This document shows, one piece after another, positions 1-6,699 of a stretch of 7,015 nt of DNA. Numbering within the stretch: position 1 is the first letter of the stretch; every line of letters starts with the position of its first letter. The DNA comes from an uncultured Roseburia sp. (GTDB lineage Bacteria > Bacillota > Clostridia > Lachnospirales > Lachnospiraceae): NCBI GenBank assembly GCA_910584215.1, contig CAJTYI010000113.1, positions 1-7,015 on the forward strand, read 5' to 3'. A model generated the notes under the pieces. That model had not been told where the DNA came from and ran no database searches. It saw only the letters and a list, made by a program, of their open reading frames with translations. The position numbers were made by a program, and so were the translations under genes.

Positions 1-1920
1 CCGGAGCCTTTTTATTATGTGACCTGGAGCGGCAATAAGGAGCTGGTTGAGGAGTTAAATGACGCGATACAGCAGATCAAAAGTAATTCTCCCGGTTTTG
101 AAAATTCCCTGATGCAGACTTGGTTTCCATATTATGACACGCAATATATTACCAGAGAAGAACAGGAGTTTGTAGACAGCCTGGGTGTGCTCAATGTCGG
201 ATATCTGCTGGACCGTGCGCCGATCTCGTTTCAGGACAGTAAGACGGGAGAGTTTGGCGGCGTTACCCATCAGATCTTTGAAAAAATATCCGAGATCAGT
301 GGACTAAAGTTTCGCTACGTTCCGGTAACGCGCATTGATTTGTCGGCTAACTATCTCAAAAGTCAGGGGATTGACCTGGTTTCCGGTTTGGAGCACAATG
401 TGTCTGGCACTTACGACAGCGCCTTTAAAATCAGCAATCCCTATTTGACTTCTCGCAAGGTTCTGGTGGCAAGAAAGGGAACCGTCTTTAACCGCGATCT
501 GTCGATGACGGTGGCTATGGGGAGTACGTCGCAGGCTTTTGTGCGCCAGGTGGAAGATGCCTATCCCAATTTTACTGTAGTAAATTACGGAGATATTGCG
601 GCAAGTTTCGATGCCGTGCTATCGGGAGAGGTAGACTTGGTGATCCGCAATCAATATGAGGTCGAAAATTGGCTGTCAAAGCCGCAGTATGATACGCTGG
701 AAATACTCCCGGTGGAGGGCATTGATGACAATCTAAGCCTGGCGGCTTTTGCCGAAAATGAAGCGTATGATGTGGAAATGCTAGTCACCATAATCAATAA
801 GGCGATATCCCAGTTGTCCAAGGATGAGATCGATACGATGATTGTCAACGAGTCCATGGACAGCCGTTATGTGTACACCTGGAGAGACTTTGCCTACCGT
901 TACCGTTATGTGCTCTTAATCATTGCGGTATTGGTGGTGATTGTCTGTATCATCATTTGCTATGTGATGCAGCTGCGGAGGGGAATGCGCAAGCAGCAGG
1001 CCAAGGAGCAGCGCAGGTTGATCTTGCAGCAGAAACGTTACCAGATTATCATGGAAGAATCCAAGGAAATGATCTATGAGATTGCCATACGAAGCGGCGA
1101 CAGCATGGTGTCAGACCGGGTGGTAGAGAAGTTTGGCTGGTCTCTGCCCCAGAAGCTCGATATACAAAAGCCGCACCAGATTGCGCGCTGCTTTCATATT
1201 TATATGAAAGATATGTTGGCTTTTGAGGAGATGATACAAAAGATTGCGGAGGATTATACGACCGGGGAGTGCAAGGTGCGCATCGAATTAAGAGACAAGA
1301 AACAATACATTTGGTGTAAGATCTCGTGTATTCCGCTTCTCGATGAAAAGAACCGTTTGGTGTCAGTGGTGGGCAGGATCGTCGATATCGACCACGACGT
1401 GAAAGAGAAAGAGCATTTACAGCTGCAATCGAGGACGGACGGGTTGACGGGCCTGCTCAACAAAAAAACTTTTGTGGAGGAGGTCAACGCCTATTTGGAC
1501 AGTCATTCAGCGATGAGTTCCGCCATTATTTTTGTCGATCTCGATCATTTTAAGGACGTAAACGACAAACTGGGCCATGCAGTGGGCGATACGGCCATCA
1601 AGGAGGCGGCACAGCGACTGCAAAATGTTTTTTCAAGTTATGATTTGGTCTCTCGTTTCGGCGGTGACGAATTCTGCATTTTTATAAAAGAAATACCACA
1701 TAATACATTAGAGAATAAAATGGATTGGGCGGTAAAGCGGATGAAAGCATATTATACGGACGGGGCGGCAAAAGTTTTAGTGACAGCCAGCATCGGCGTT
1801 GCGTATTGCAAACAGGATAAAGTAGAATATCAGGCATTTCTCGACCTGGCCGACAGCGCCGTGTATGATGCAAAGCACGGCGGCAGAAATCAGTATGTGT
1901 TGAAAGAGTGTGCATCATAG
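1..1920 (+). CDS. Membrane diguanylate cyclase with solute-binding sensor domains (5' partial)
   Basis: The frame is open to base 1, so the true start lies outside the window; the GTG at 19 is internal. Residue numbers here count from that GTG. Residues 1 to ~40 look like the end of a first SBP_bac_3-type binding domain. Residues ~46-275 form a second one (TREEQEFVDSLGVLNVGY opening). A transmembrane helix follows at ~298-317, then a basic linker, a PAS-like region (~334-455) and a GGDEF domain (~465-630). The cyclase looks active: DGLTGLLN at 474-481, metal-site DLD (D507, D509) followed by HFKDVND, GGDEF at 548-552, and the usual GGRNQY ending. It should make c-di-GMP from two GTP in response to an extracytoplasmic ligand, probably an amino acid or similar small solute (inferred from the domain family). 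The inhibitory I-site RxxD is SSYD here, so product inhibition may be lost. No terminator is evident after the stop. Confidence 0.93.
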   Translation, partial: PEPFYYVTWSGNKELVEELNDAIQQIKSNSPGFENSLMQTWFPYYDTQYITREEQEFVDSLGVLNVGYLLDRAPISFQDSKTGEFGGVTHQIFEKISEISGLKFRYVPVTRIDLSANYLKSQGIDLVSGLEHNVSGTYDSAFKISNPYLTSRKVLVARKGTVFNRDLSMTVAMGSTSQAFVRQVEDAYPNFTVVNYGDIAASFDAVLSGEVDLVIRNQYEVENWLSKPQYDTLEILPVEGIDDNLSLAAFAENEAYDVEMLVTIINKAISQLSKDEIDTMIVNESMDSRYVYTWRDFAYRYRYVLLIIAVLVVIVCIIICYVMQLRRGMRKQQAKEQRRLILQQKRYQIIMEESKEMIYEIAIRSGDSMVSDRVVEKFGWSLPQKLDIQKPHQIARCFHIYMKDMLAFEEMIQKIAEDYTTGECKVRIELRDKKQYIWCKISCIPLLDEKNRLVSVVGRIVDIDHDVKEKEHLQLQSRTDGLTGLLNKKTFVEEVNAYLDSHSAMSSAIIFVDLDHFKDVNDKLGHAVGDTAIKEAAQRLQNVFSSYDLVSRFGGDEFCIFIKEIPHNTLENKMDWAVKRMKAYYTDGAAKVLVTASIGVAYCKQDKVEYQAFLDLADSAVYDAKHGGRNQYVLKECAS

Positions 1921-2038
1921 GAGCACAGGGAGCGACAGGTTATTGCGGGAAACAGAGTGAAACGTACCTCTAAAGAATTTATGCTGCAGTTGTGCTGTGG
2001 CATGAGAGGATGCAGGTTAAAAATCAGTATTCGTGTGA

Positions 2039-2066
2039 TTGATTCAGCAGAGGTGATGGTTATATA
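2039..2066 (+). promoter_or_regulatory. Possible sigma-A promoter for the UDPGP-family gene
   Basis: TTGATT at 2039-2044 and TATATA at 2061-2066 are separated by 16 bases. This would start transcription near 2073, about 20 bases before the ATG at 2093. The match is reasonable but not strong, and transcription from the upstream cyclase gene cannot be excluded. Confidence 0.3.
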
Positions 2067-2092
2067 CAGATACGAGATAGGAGAGGACACGG

Positions 2093-3301
2093 ATGAAAAT
2101 ATGGGAAGATGAGAAACAGGTATATATCAGGGCAGCGATGGCGCGCAATGACGAAGAGCAAAACAGGGCGTTAAAACATAGACTGGATGCAGTTGATTGG
2201 TCTGTGCTCGAACAGATCGGCCGCAAAGAGACAGTCAATGAGCGCGGGGCGTTTGCACCACTGTCGGCGGTCGAGATCGGAGAGATCGCAAAGCGCGGAG
2301 AAGAATTTTGTGAGATTGGTTTAGAATCGATCCGTGCAGGCAAAGTGGGGGCAGTACTGCTTGCAGGCGGACAGGGCACGCGCCTGGGACTTGATAGGCC
2401 GAAGGGCACGCTGTGTATTGGCATCGAAAAAGAGTTGTATTTATTTGAACAATTGATACGCAATCTCATGGATGTCACAGACGCGGCGGGGGCTTTTGTG
2501 CCACTTTATATTATGACGAGCAATATCAATCATGATGATACGGTGGCATTTTTTGAGGAGCATACTTATTTTGGTTATCCGAGAGAGTATGTGCGTTTTT
2601 TTGTACAGGAGATGGAGCCCGCCTGTGATTTTGAGGGGCGTGTTTATATGGCTTCCGACACGGAGCCCGCCATGTCGCCAAACGGGAACGGCGGCTGGTT
2701 TTCCTCCATGGTGCGTCAGGGACTGCTGCTCGATTTGAAAGAGCGGGGGATTGAATGGCTCAACGTATTTGCGGTCGATAATTGCTTACAGCGCATTGCG
2801 GATCCGATGTTTATTGGCGCCACAATCGCATACGGCTGTGAGAGCGGCGCTAAAGTGGTGAAAAAGGCGGAGCCCGAGGAAAAGATCGGCGTGCTTTGTA
2901 CCGAAGATGGAAGTCCGTCCATTGCCGAATACTACGAGATGACGGAGGAGATGGCGACAGCGCGCCATGAAAACGGTGAGCTCAAATATGCATTTGGGGT
3001 AATTTTAAACTATCTGTTTTCAGAGAAGCGTTTGGAAGCGATCGCAGATGCCCATATGCCAATACATGTGGTCGAGAAAAAAATCCCCTATGTTGATGAG
3101 CAGGGGCATGCGGTTAAGCCGGAGGCTCCAAACGGTTACAAATTCGAGACATTGGTGCTTGACATGGTGCATATGATGAGAGACTGCCTGCCTTACGAAG
3201 TTGAGCGGGAGCGGGAGTTTGCGCCGATCAAAAATCTGCACGGGGTGGATTCGCTGGATTCTGCGCGTGAGCTGATGAAAGGCTGCGGAATTGCATTGTA
3301 G
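2093..3301 (+). CDS. UDPGP-family UDP-sugar pyrophosphorylase (UAP-like)
   Basis: The product is a 402-residue soluble cytoplasmic nucleotidyltransferase of the UDPGP type 1 family (UDP-glucose and UDP-N-acetylglucosamine pyrophosphorylases). The family joins UTP and a hexose- or HexNAc-1-phosphate to give UDP-sugar and pyrophosphate. Signatures visible are the nucleotide-binding loop LAGGQGTRLG at 90-99 with DRPKG at 101-105, SPNGNGG at 195-201, the metal-site region NVFAVDN at 224-230, NGYKFETLVLD at 347-357 and EREREFAPIKN at 371-381. The last two resemble UAP enzymes more than GalU-type UDP-glucose enzymes, so UDP-GlcNAc or UDP-GalNAc is a plausible product; specificity cannot be settled from sequence alone. 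The ATG start is fixed by AGGAGAGG at 2079-2086, six bases upstream. The length is short for eukaryotic UAP but normal for bacterial members. A terminator follows at 3356, so the gene ends its own transcription unit. Confidence 0.92.
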   Translation: MKIWEDEKQVYIRAAMARNDEEQNRALKHRLDAVDWSVLEQIGRKETVNERGAFAPLSAVEIGEIAKRGEEFCEIGLESIRAGKVGAVLLAGGQGTRLGLDRPKGTLCIGIEKELYLFEQLIRNLMDVTDAAGAFVPLYIMTSNINHDDTVAFFEEHTYFGYPREYVRFFVQEMEPACDFEGRVYMASDTEPAMSPNGNGGWFSSMVRQGLLLDLKERGIEWLNVFAVDNCLQRIADPMFIGATIAYGCESGAKVVKKAEPEEKIGVLCTEDGSPSIAEYYEMTEEMATARHENGELKYAFGVILNYLFSEKRLEAIADAHMPIHVVEKKIPYVDEQGHAVKPEAPNGYKFETLVLDMVHMMRDCLPYEVEREREFAPIKNLHGVDSLDSARELMKGCGIAL

Positions 3302-3355
3302 CCGCGAAGTTGTATTCATACCTTACGAATAAAAATATGTTGTAAAGCGGCACAG

Positions 3356-3393
3356 GTGAGACAAGTACTGTGTTTCACGGTATTTTTCTTTTT
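3356..3393 (+). terminator. Rho-independent terminator after the UDPGP-family gene
   Basis: GTGAGACA (3356-3363) pairs with TGTTTCAC (3371-3378), eight pairs with one G-U, around a 7-base loop. A T-rich tract (TTTTTCTTTTT, 3383-3393) follows after a four-base gap. It separates the UDPGP gene from the tRNA unit. Confidence 0.55.
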
Positions 3394-3410
3394 AAGGTGT
3401 GAATTTTTGC

Positions 3411-3439
3411 TTGCAATTTCTTGGTACATTTGATAAAAT
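3411..3439 (+). promoter_or_regulatory. Sigma-A promoter of the tRNA-Pro gene
   Basis: TTGCAA at 3411-3416, a 17-base spacer and TAAAAT at 3434-3439 form a strong match, with an extended -10 TG at 3431-3432. The predicted start near 3446 lies about 27 bases before the mature tRNA end, a normal leader for a tRNA precursor. Confidence 0.7.
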
Positions 3440-3472
3440 TAGTCTTTGTAAAGGGTATCAGTCTTTGCGAAA

Positions 3473-3546
3473 CGGAGTATGGCGTAGCTTGGTAGCGCGC
3501 TCGGCTGGGGGCCGAGAGGTCGCAGGTTCAAATCCTGTTACTCCGA
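3473..3546 (+). tRNA. tRNA-Pro (anticodon GGG)
   Basis: A complete cloverleaf is visible. The acceptor stem is CGGAGTA (3473-3479) with TACTCCG (3539-3545), seven perfect pairs, and A3546 is the discriminator. The D arm contains AGCTTGGTAGCGC. The anticodon stem is CTCGG (3500-3504) with CCGAG (3512-3516), and the loop CTGGGGG places anticodon GGG at 3507-3509, reading CCC and CCU. The T arm is GCAGG-TTCAAAT-CCTGT. CCA is not encoded: A3546 is followed by a run of T, so the 3' end would be added by CCA nucleotidyltransferase. The gene stands alone with its own promoter and terminator. Confidence 0.97.
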
Positions 3547-3557
3547 TTTTTGGGCGG

Positions 3558-3606
3558 TAGCCGGGGTTTAGAGGTTTCATAGAAATCTCTAAACCCCGGC
3601 TATTTT
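3558..3606 (+). terminator. Strong hairpin terminator of the tRNA-Pro unit
   Basis: A 16-base arm (3558-3573) is perfectly complementary to 3587-3602. It is extended inward by a G-T pair and TTTC/GAAA, leaving a three-base ATA loop, for about 21 pairs in all. TTTT at 3603-3606 follows. The stem is longer and more perfect than usual but sits where a tRNA terminator is expected. The near-symmetry could let it act on both strands. Confidence 0.85.
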
Positions 3607-3706
3607 GTTGCAATTGGGTAAGGACTTGCATTGCGGCATGTAACTATCCCGGCATCCCATTTATCAGGCAAGCGTTTATTTAATATTAGCATTGCCGTGG
3701 TAAAAA

Positions 3707-3735
3707 TTGACAAATACAAAAAATGAGTGTATGCT
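3707..3735 (+). promoter_or_regulatory. Strong promoter driving the large noncoding RNA
   Basis: A perfect TTGACA -35 at 3707-3712, a 17-base spacer and TATGCT at 3730-3735 (TAT and the final T match consensus). The predicted start is about 3742, exactly at the GG that begins the 5' strand of the closing helix of the RNA. No open reading frame with a ribosome binding site follows, which supports an RNA product. Confidence 0.72.
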
Positions 3736-3794
3736 TTAAGCGGTATAGTATAGGTTATTAGCCATTGTTATGACGGAATAAGTATTCCTAAGTG

Positions 3795-3808
3795 TTGCAT
3801 ATTTATTC
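3795..3808 (+). repeat. 14-nt direct repeat, copy 1 (within the RNA)
   Basis: TTGCATATTTATTC occurs here and again at 4398-4411 in the same orientation, near the 5' and 3' ends of the RNA. Its ATATTTATTC part can pair (one G-U) with GAATAAGTAT at 3776-3785. Confidence 0.7.
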
Positions 3809-4271
3809 TATCGTAAACTTTTTAAACTTTTTCTGATTCACAAGGTAAATGCGGCAATTCATCGTGAGTTGGCGCCACAGTCTCTGCTTTTTTCTGAATG
3901 GAGCAAATGCCAGAGGTTCTAAGCGTGCTTCTTTGGGGCATCGGGTTGCGCGTCTTTTCAGTGTTGAACCACCTCGTCGTGTCTGTCCGTCCCGGTAAAG
4001 ACAGAAATCGTTGCAGCTTTCTAGTTCCCCTAGACGCCCCGGCTCACAAAATCCCCAATGACATGCCTGCGGGAAAACTCGCTGATACCAAAGTGAGGTA
4101 CGAAAGTTCCGTAAGCTCAAACAGTTCCCTCGGCATGTCGGTTTTGACTCACCGGGGCGTTAAGGGGAACACGAAATCCGCAAAATGTATTTCTATCTTT
4201 CACCGGGCGAACCGACACAAGAGGTTGTCCAACCTTGAAAAGACGTGTATCATCACTGGATGCCCCAAAGG

Positions 4272-4449
4272 CATGCGTTAGTACCCCGGCGTTTTGGAAG
4301 TTCGGGCAAAAACAAGAGCACCGGCAGTTAGGATGCTGGCTGGACGCCGCTCATATACTGAGAATAAAAAGTATATCACTTCCCAATAAAAGCCATTTTG
4401 CATATTTATTCATTTATATGGTATAAATTTTCAAGCTAATAACCTATAC
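4272..4449 (+). repeat. Long inverted repeat, left copy (3' module of the RNA)
   Basis: The last ~178 bases of the RNA recur inverted at 6700-6878. Hand alignment gives about 13 substitutions and 4 single-base gaps, roughly 90% identity. Similarity begins sharply at CATGCG (4272) and runs to the 3' end of the RNA. Conserved features include the GTTTTGGAAG segment, GGGCAAAAACAAGAGC, the TTAGGAT loop and the ATATAC/GTATAT hairpin. Confidence 0.92.
4398..4411 (+). repeat. 14-nt direct repeat, copy 2 (within the RNA)
   Basis: Second copy of TTGCATATTTATTC (first at 3795-3808). In the truncated inverted copy the corresponding bases read TTGCATAGTTATTC, one change. Confidence 0.7.
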
Positions 4450-4485
4450 CATTTTATGTTTGCCACATATCATCTACCAGCCGTT

Positions 4486-4498
4486 ACCGTGACACGGT
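4486..4498. promoter_or_regulatory. Perfect palindrome upstream of the GH42 gene, possible operator
   Basis: ACCGTG-A-CACGGT is a perfect 6-bp inverted repeat with a one-base centre, 44 bases before the GH42 start codon. This is a usual position for a sugar-responsive repressor or activator site. No clear -35/-10 pair can be assigned with confidence; a TATACA at 4515-4520 is a possible -10. The regulator is unknown and not encoded in the window. Confidence 0.3.
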
Positions 4499-4541
4499 GC
4501 GATCTTCGACAACGTATACAGAATGGAAAGGATTTTTAATT

Positions 4542-6614
4542 ATGAAAACAGATCATCTCATTTTTGGCGCCGCCTACTATTCCGAGTATCTCCCTTACGA
4601 CCGCATCGAACAGGATATGGCGATGATGGAAAAGGCGGGCATGAACACCATCCGCATTGCGGAATCCACATGGAGTACATTAGAACCGTTTGAGGGCGTC
4701 TTTGATTTCACACACATCGACCGCATGCTGGATGCGGCCGCCAGACACCACTTATCGGTGATTATCGGCACGCCTACCTACGCGATTCCGACATGGCTGA
4801 TGAAAAAATATCCTGATATCCTCGCCGTCACACATGACGGCCCCGGACTCTACGGCCACCGGCAGAATATGGACATCACGCACGCGGGCTATCTGACCCA
4901 CGCAGAGCATATGATCCGCGCCCTCATGGAATACATCAGGGATGTGCCGCATATTATCGGCTTCCAGTTAGACAACGAGACGAGAAGTTACGACACCGCA
5001 GGCCCCAAGGTGCAGGAAATGTTCGTGGAGTATTTGAAAGACCGTTTTCCCGATATCAACGAATTTAATCATACGTTCGGTCTCGACTACTGGAGCAACC
5101 GCGTCAACCGTTGGGAAGATTTTCCCGATGTGCGCGGCACGATCAACCAGAGTCTTGACGCCGAGTTTAAGCGCTTCCAGCGGTTGTTGGTCACGCTGTT
5201 TTTGAACTGGCAGGCACAGATCATCTCCGAATACAAACGCGACGATCAGTTTATCACCCATAACTTTGACTTTGGGTGGACCTCTCACTCCTACGGTTAT
5301 CAGCCGGAGGTGAATCAATATGAGACGGCAAAATGTATGACCGCAGCGGGATGCGATATCTACCATCCATCTCAGGATAACCTCACCGGGGCGGAGATCA
5401 CATTCTGCGGCAATATCTCCCGCAGCCTTAAGAAGAGCAATTATCTGGTGCTCGAAACCCAGGCCCAGGGCAATATCGAGTGGCTTCCCTATCCGGGACA
5501 GCTTCGCCTGCAGGCTTACAGCCATATTGCAAACGGCGCAAACAGCGTTATGTACTGGCACTGGTCCTCTATTCACAACGCGATCGAGAGTTATTGGAAA
5601 GGCGTGCTCTCCCACGATTTTTCCGAGAATGATACTTACTGGGAGGCCGCGGCGATCGGTATCGAGTGGAAGCTCATCGGCAATCACCTGGTAAATCTAA
5701 AAAAACAAAATAAAGTTGCCGTCATGCTTGACAACGCCTCCCTCACCGGACTGAAAGAATTTCCGCTGGGCACGGAAAAGACGCACGCCTACAACAAAGT
5801 GGCACGCTGGCTCTGTGACGCCCTCTTCCGCAACAATATCGAATATGACATGATCTCTTCCGCAGACGAAGATTTTACGGCTTACCCGTGCCTGATCGTC
5901 CCGGCGCTCTACAGCGCGAGCGAAGCCCTTTTGGAGCGTCTCTGCGAATATGTCAAAAATGGCGGACATCTGATTACCACGTTCCGCAGCGGTTTCACCG
6001 ATGAATACCTGAAAATATATGCGGACACGCAGCCCCACATCCTTCACGAATGTCTGGGTATCCGCTATGATAAGTTCACCTACCCGGTCGATGTCCGCGT
6101 CATCCCCGCCAGCGAAGCGCCGGGCGCGACCGGCGGCCATACGCAAGCCGCAAAAGATCGCACTGTGGATAGATGCCAATCTGACCGCGCTCCGGCTGCC
6201 ATAGAGTGGATGGACCTTGTGACCTGTACCACCGCCACGCCGCTGGCCGTATATCAGCATCCCGTTTGGAACCGCTACACCGCAGTGGCAAAGAATCAAT
6301 ACGGCAGCGGTTCCACCCTCTACTTCTCCACTATGTTTGAAGGCAGCTATTTTGAGCACCTGCTTTTGGACTATCTGGAGGAAACCGGCGTATGCGGGGA
6401 TGAAACCACCCGCCCGCACTTCCCGCTGATCCTAAAGCGCGGCACCAACGATTTGGGCAAAAACGTTTATTACTACCTGAATTATTCCGCCATTAACCAG
6501 ACGGTCCGCTACCCTTACGGAAACGGCGTGGAACTTTTGGGCGGAAAACTGATCAACACGGAAGATATACTGGAACTTGGACCATGGGATGTCAAGATCG
6601 TGGAAGATATCTAA
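4542..6614 (+). CDS. GH42 family beta-galactosidase
   Basis: A 690-residue retaining glycoside hydrolase, cytoplasmic (no signal peptide), expected to release terminal galactose from small beta-galactosides taken up by the cell. The N-terminal FGAAYYSEYLPY and the TIM barrel (~1-375) are typical. E146 in GFQLDNET is the predicted acid/base and E305 in YLVLETQAQGNIEW the nucleophile, close to the family spacing (E141/E312 in the Thermus A4 enzyme). A glutamine-amidotransferase-like trimerisation domain spans ~387-600 and a small beta domain ends the protein. The Zn-binding cysteine cluster of the Thermus enzyme is absent. A Gly/Ala/Arg-rich insertion sits at ~522-552. The start is the ATG at 4542, with AAAGGA at 4527-4532 nine bases upstream. 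An in-frame GTG at 4497 is rejected because it has no ribosome site and overlaps the palindrome. Codons are richer in C-ending forms than in the two left-hand genes, fitting separate acquisition. No transporter or regulator is adjacent. Some GH42 members act on alpha-L-arabinopyranosides instead. Confidence 0.95.
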   Translation: MKTDHLIFGAAYYSEYLPYDRIEQDMAMMEKAGMNTIRIAESTWSTLEPFEGVFDFTHIDRMLDAAARHHLSVIIGTPTYAIPTWLMKKYPDILAVTHDGPGLYGHRQNMDITHAGYLTHAEHMIRALMEYIRDVPHIIGFQLDNETRSYDTAGPKVQEMFVEYLKDRFPDINEFNHTFGLDYWSNRVNRWEDFPDVRGTINQSLDAEFKRFQRLLVTLFLNWQAQIISEYKRDDQFITHNFDFGWTSHSYGYQPEVNQYETAKCMTAAGCDIYHPSQDNLTGAEITFCGNISRSLKKSNYLVLETQAQGNIEWLPYPGQLRLQAYSHIANGANSVMYWHWSSIHNAIESYWKGVLSHDFSENDTYWEAAAIGIEWKLIGNHLVNLKKQNKVAVMLDNASLTGLKEFPLGTEKTHAYNKVARWLCDALFRNNIEYDMISSADEDFTAYPCLIVPALYSASEALLERLCEYVKNGGHLITTFRSGFTDEYLKIYADTQPHILHECLGIRYDKFTYPVDVRVIPASEAPGATGGHTQAAKDRTVDRCQSDRAPAAIEWMDLVTCTTATPLAVYQHPVWNRYTAVAKNQYGSGSTLYFSTMFEGSYFEHLLLDYLEETGVCGDETTRPHFPLILKRGTNDLGKNVYYYLNYSAINQTVRYPYGNGVELLGGKLINTEDILELGPWDVKIVEDI

Positions 6615-6617
6615 GAT

Positions 6618-6644
6618 AGCGGCGGCTTCATTTTTGCTGTTTTT
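6618..6644 (+). terminator. Weak terminator candidate after the GH42 gene
   Basis: AGCGGC (6618-6623) can pair with GCTGTT (6636-6641), six pairs including two G-U, around a 12-base loop, running directly into a T tract. Weak stem; the position just after the stop codon is the main support. Confidence 0.3.
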
Positions 6645-6699
6645 ATATGTGATTTCAAGAAAAATTTCCGGATTATTCTGTTATTCTATAAAAAGAGCA

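Larger units (their letters stand above)
3742..4450 (+). ncRNA. Large highly structured noncoding RNA (ROOL/GOLLD-like candidate)
   Basis: About 709 nt with a strong promoter, no plausible protein and a set of nested long helices. The ends pair: 3749-3762 with 4435-4448, 14 perfect bases. Inside are 3919-3940 with 4261-4281 (about 20 pairs with two small bulges), 3948-3960 with 4236-4248 (13 pairs including two G-U), 3971-3975 with 4221-4225, 3979-3983 with 4214-4218, 4024-4042 with 4152-4170 (about 18 pairs, one mismatch) and GACATGCC 4060-4067 with GGCATGTC 4132-4139. Local hairpins include GCGGG-AAAA-CTCGC (4069-4082), TCTGTC/GACAGA (3982-3987/4000-4005, which shares two bases with one helix above), AGGTT-GTCC-AACCT (4222-4235) and ATATAC/GTATAT (4353-4376). 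The helices nest rather than cross. Size, complexity and position beside a tRNA gene recall ROOL and GOLLD RNAs of Firmicutes and phages; that family link is inference. A T-rich stretch follows the 3' end at 4451. Alternative: a transposon-like element with 14-bp terminal repeats. Confidence 0.72.

Noticed and set aside
3473..3546. tRNA-Pro as an integration site with a duplicated 3' end
   Set aside because: I see no second copy of the tRNA 3' end downstream in the window.
3803..4120. 105-codon minus-strand open frame opposite the RNA
   Set aside because: No convincing ribosome site or recognisable product, and it runs across parts of the helices; treated as a chance frame.
3898..4281. 127-codon plus-strand open frame inside the RNA region
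   Set aside because: It has no ribosome binding site, it crosses both arms of several long inverted repeats, and the protein shows no recognisable domain. The base-pairing constraints explain the sequence better.
4235..4426. 63-codon plus-strand frame in the 3' part of the RNA
   Set aside because: The right-hand inverted copy has single-base gaps relative to it, so the frame is not preserved between copies.
3742..4450. Non-autonomous transposon (MITE) with 14-bp terminal inverted repeats and a TA target
   Set aside because: Possible, but the promoter start coincides with the terminal repeat and many internal helices are nested, which suits an RNA closing stem better. The right copy lacks the 5' end. 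Kept as the alternative explanation.
3742..4450. Group I or group II intron
   Set aside because: No recognisable domain V, GUGYG start or intron-encoded protein. A GCGGGAAAA stretch resembles a group I core fragment only superficially, and no interrupted gene flanks it.
4968..5687. 239-codon minus-strand frame opposite GH42
   Set aside because: Shadow of the GH42 coding sequence caused by its codon composition; GH42 motifs on the plus strand are unambiguous.
5697..6419. 240-codon minus-strand frame opposite GH42
   Set aside because: Same reason: antisense shadow with no recognisable domain.
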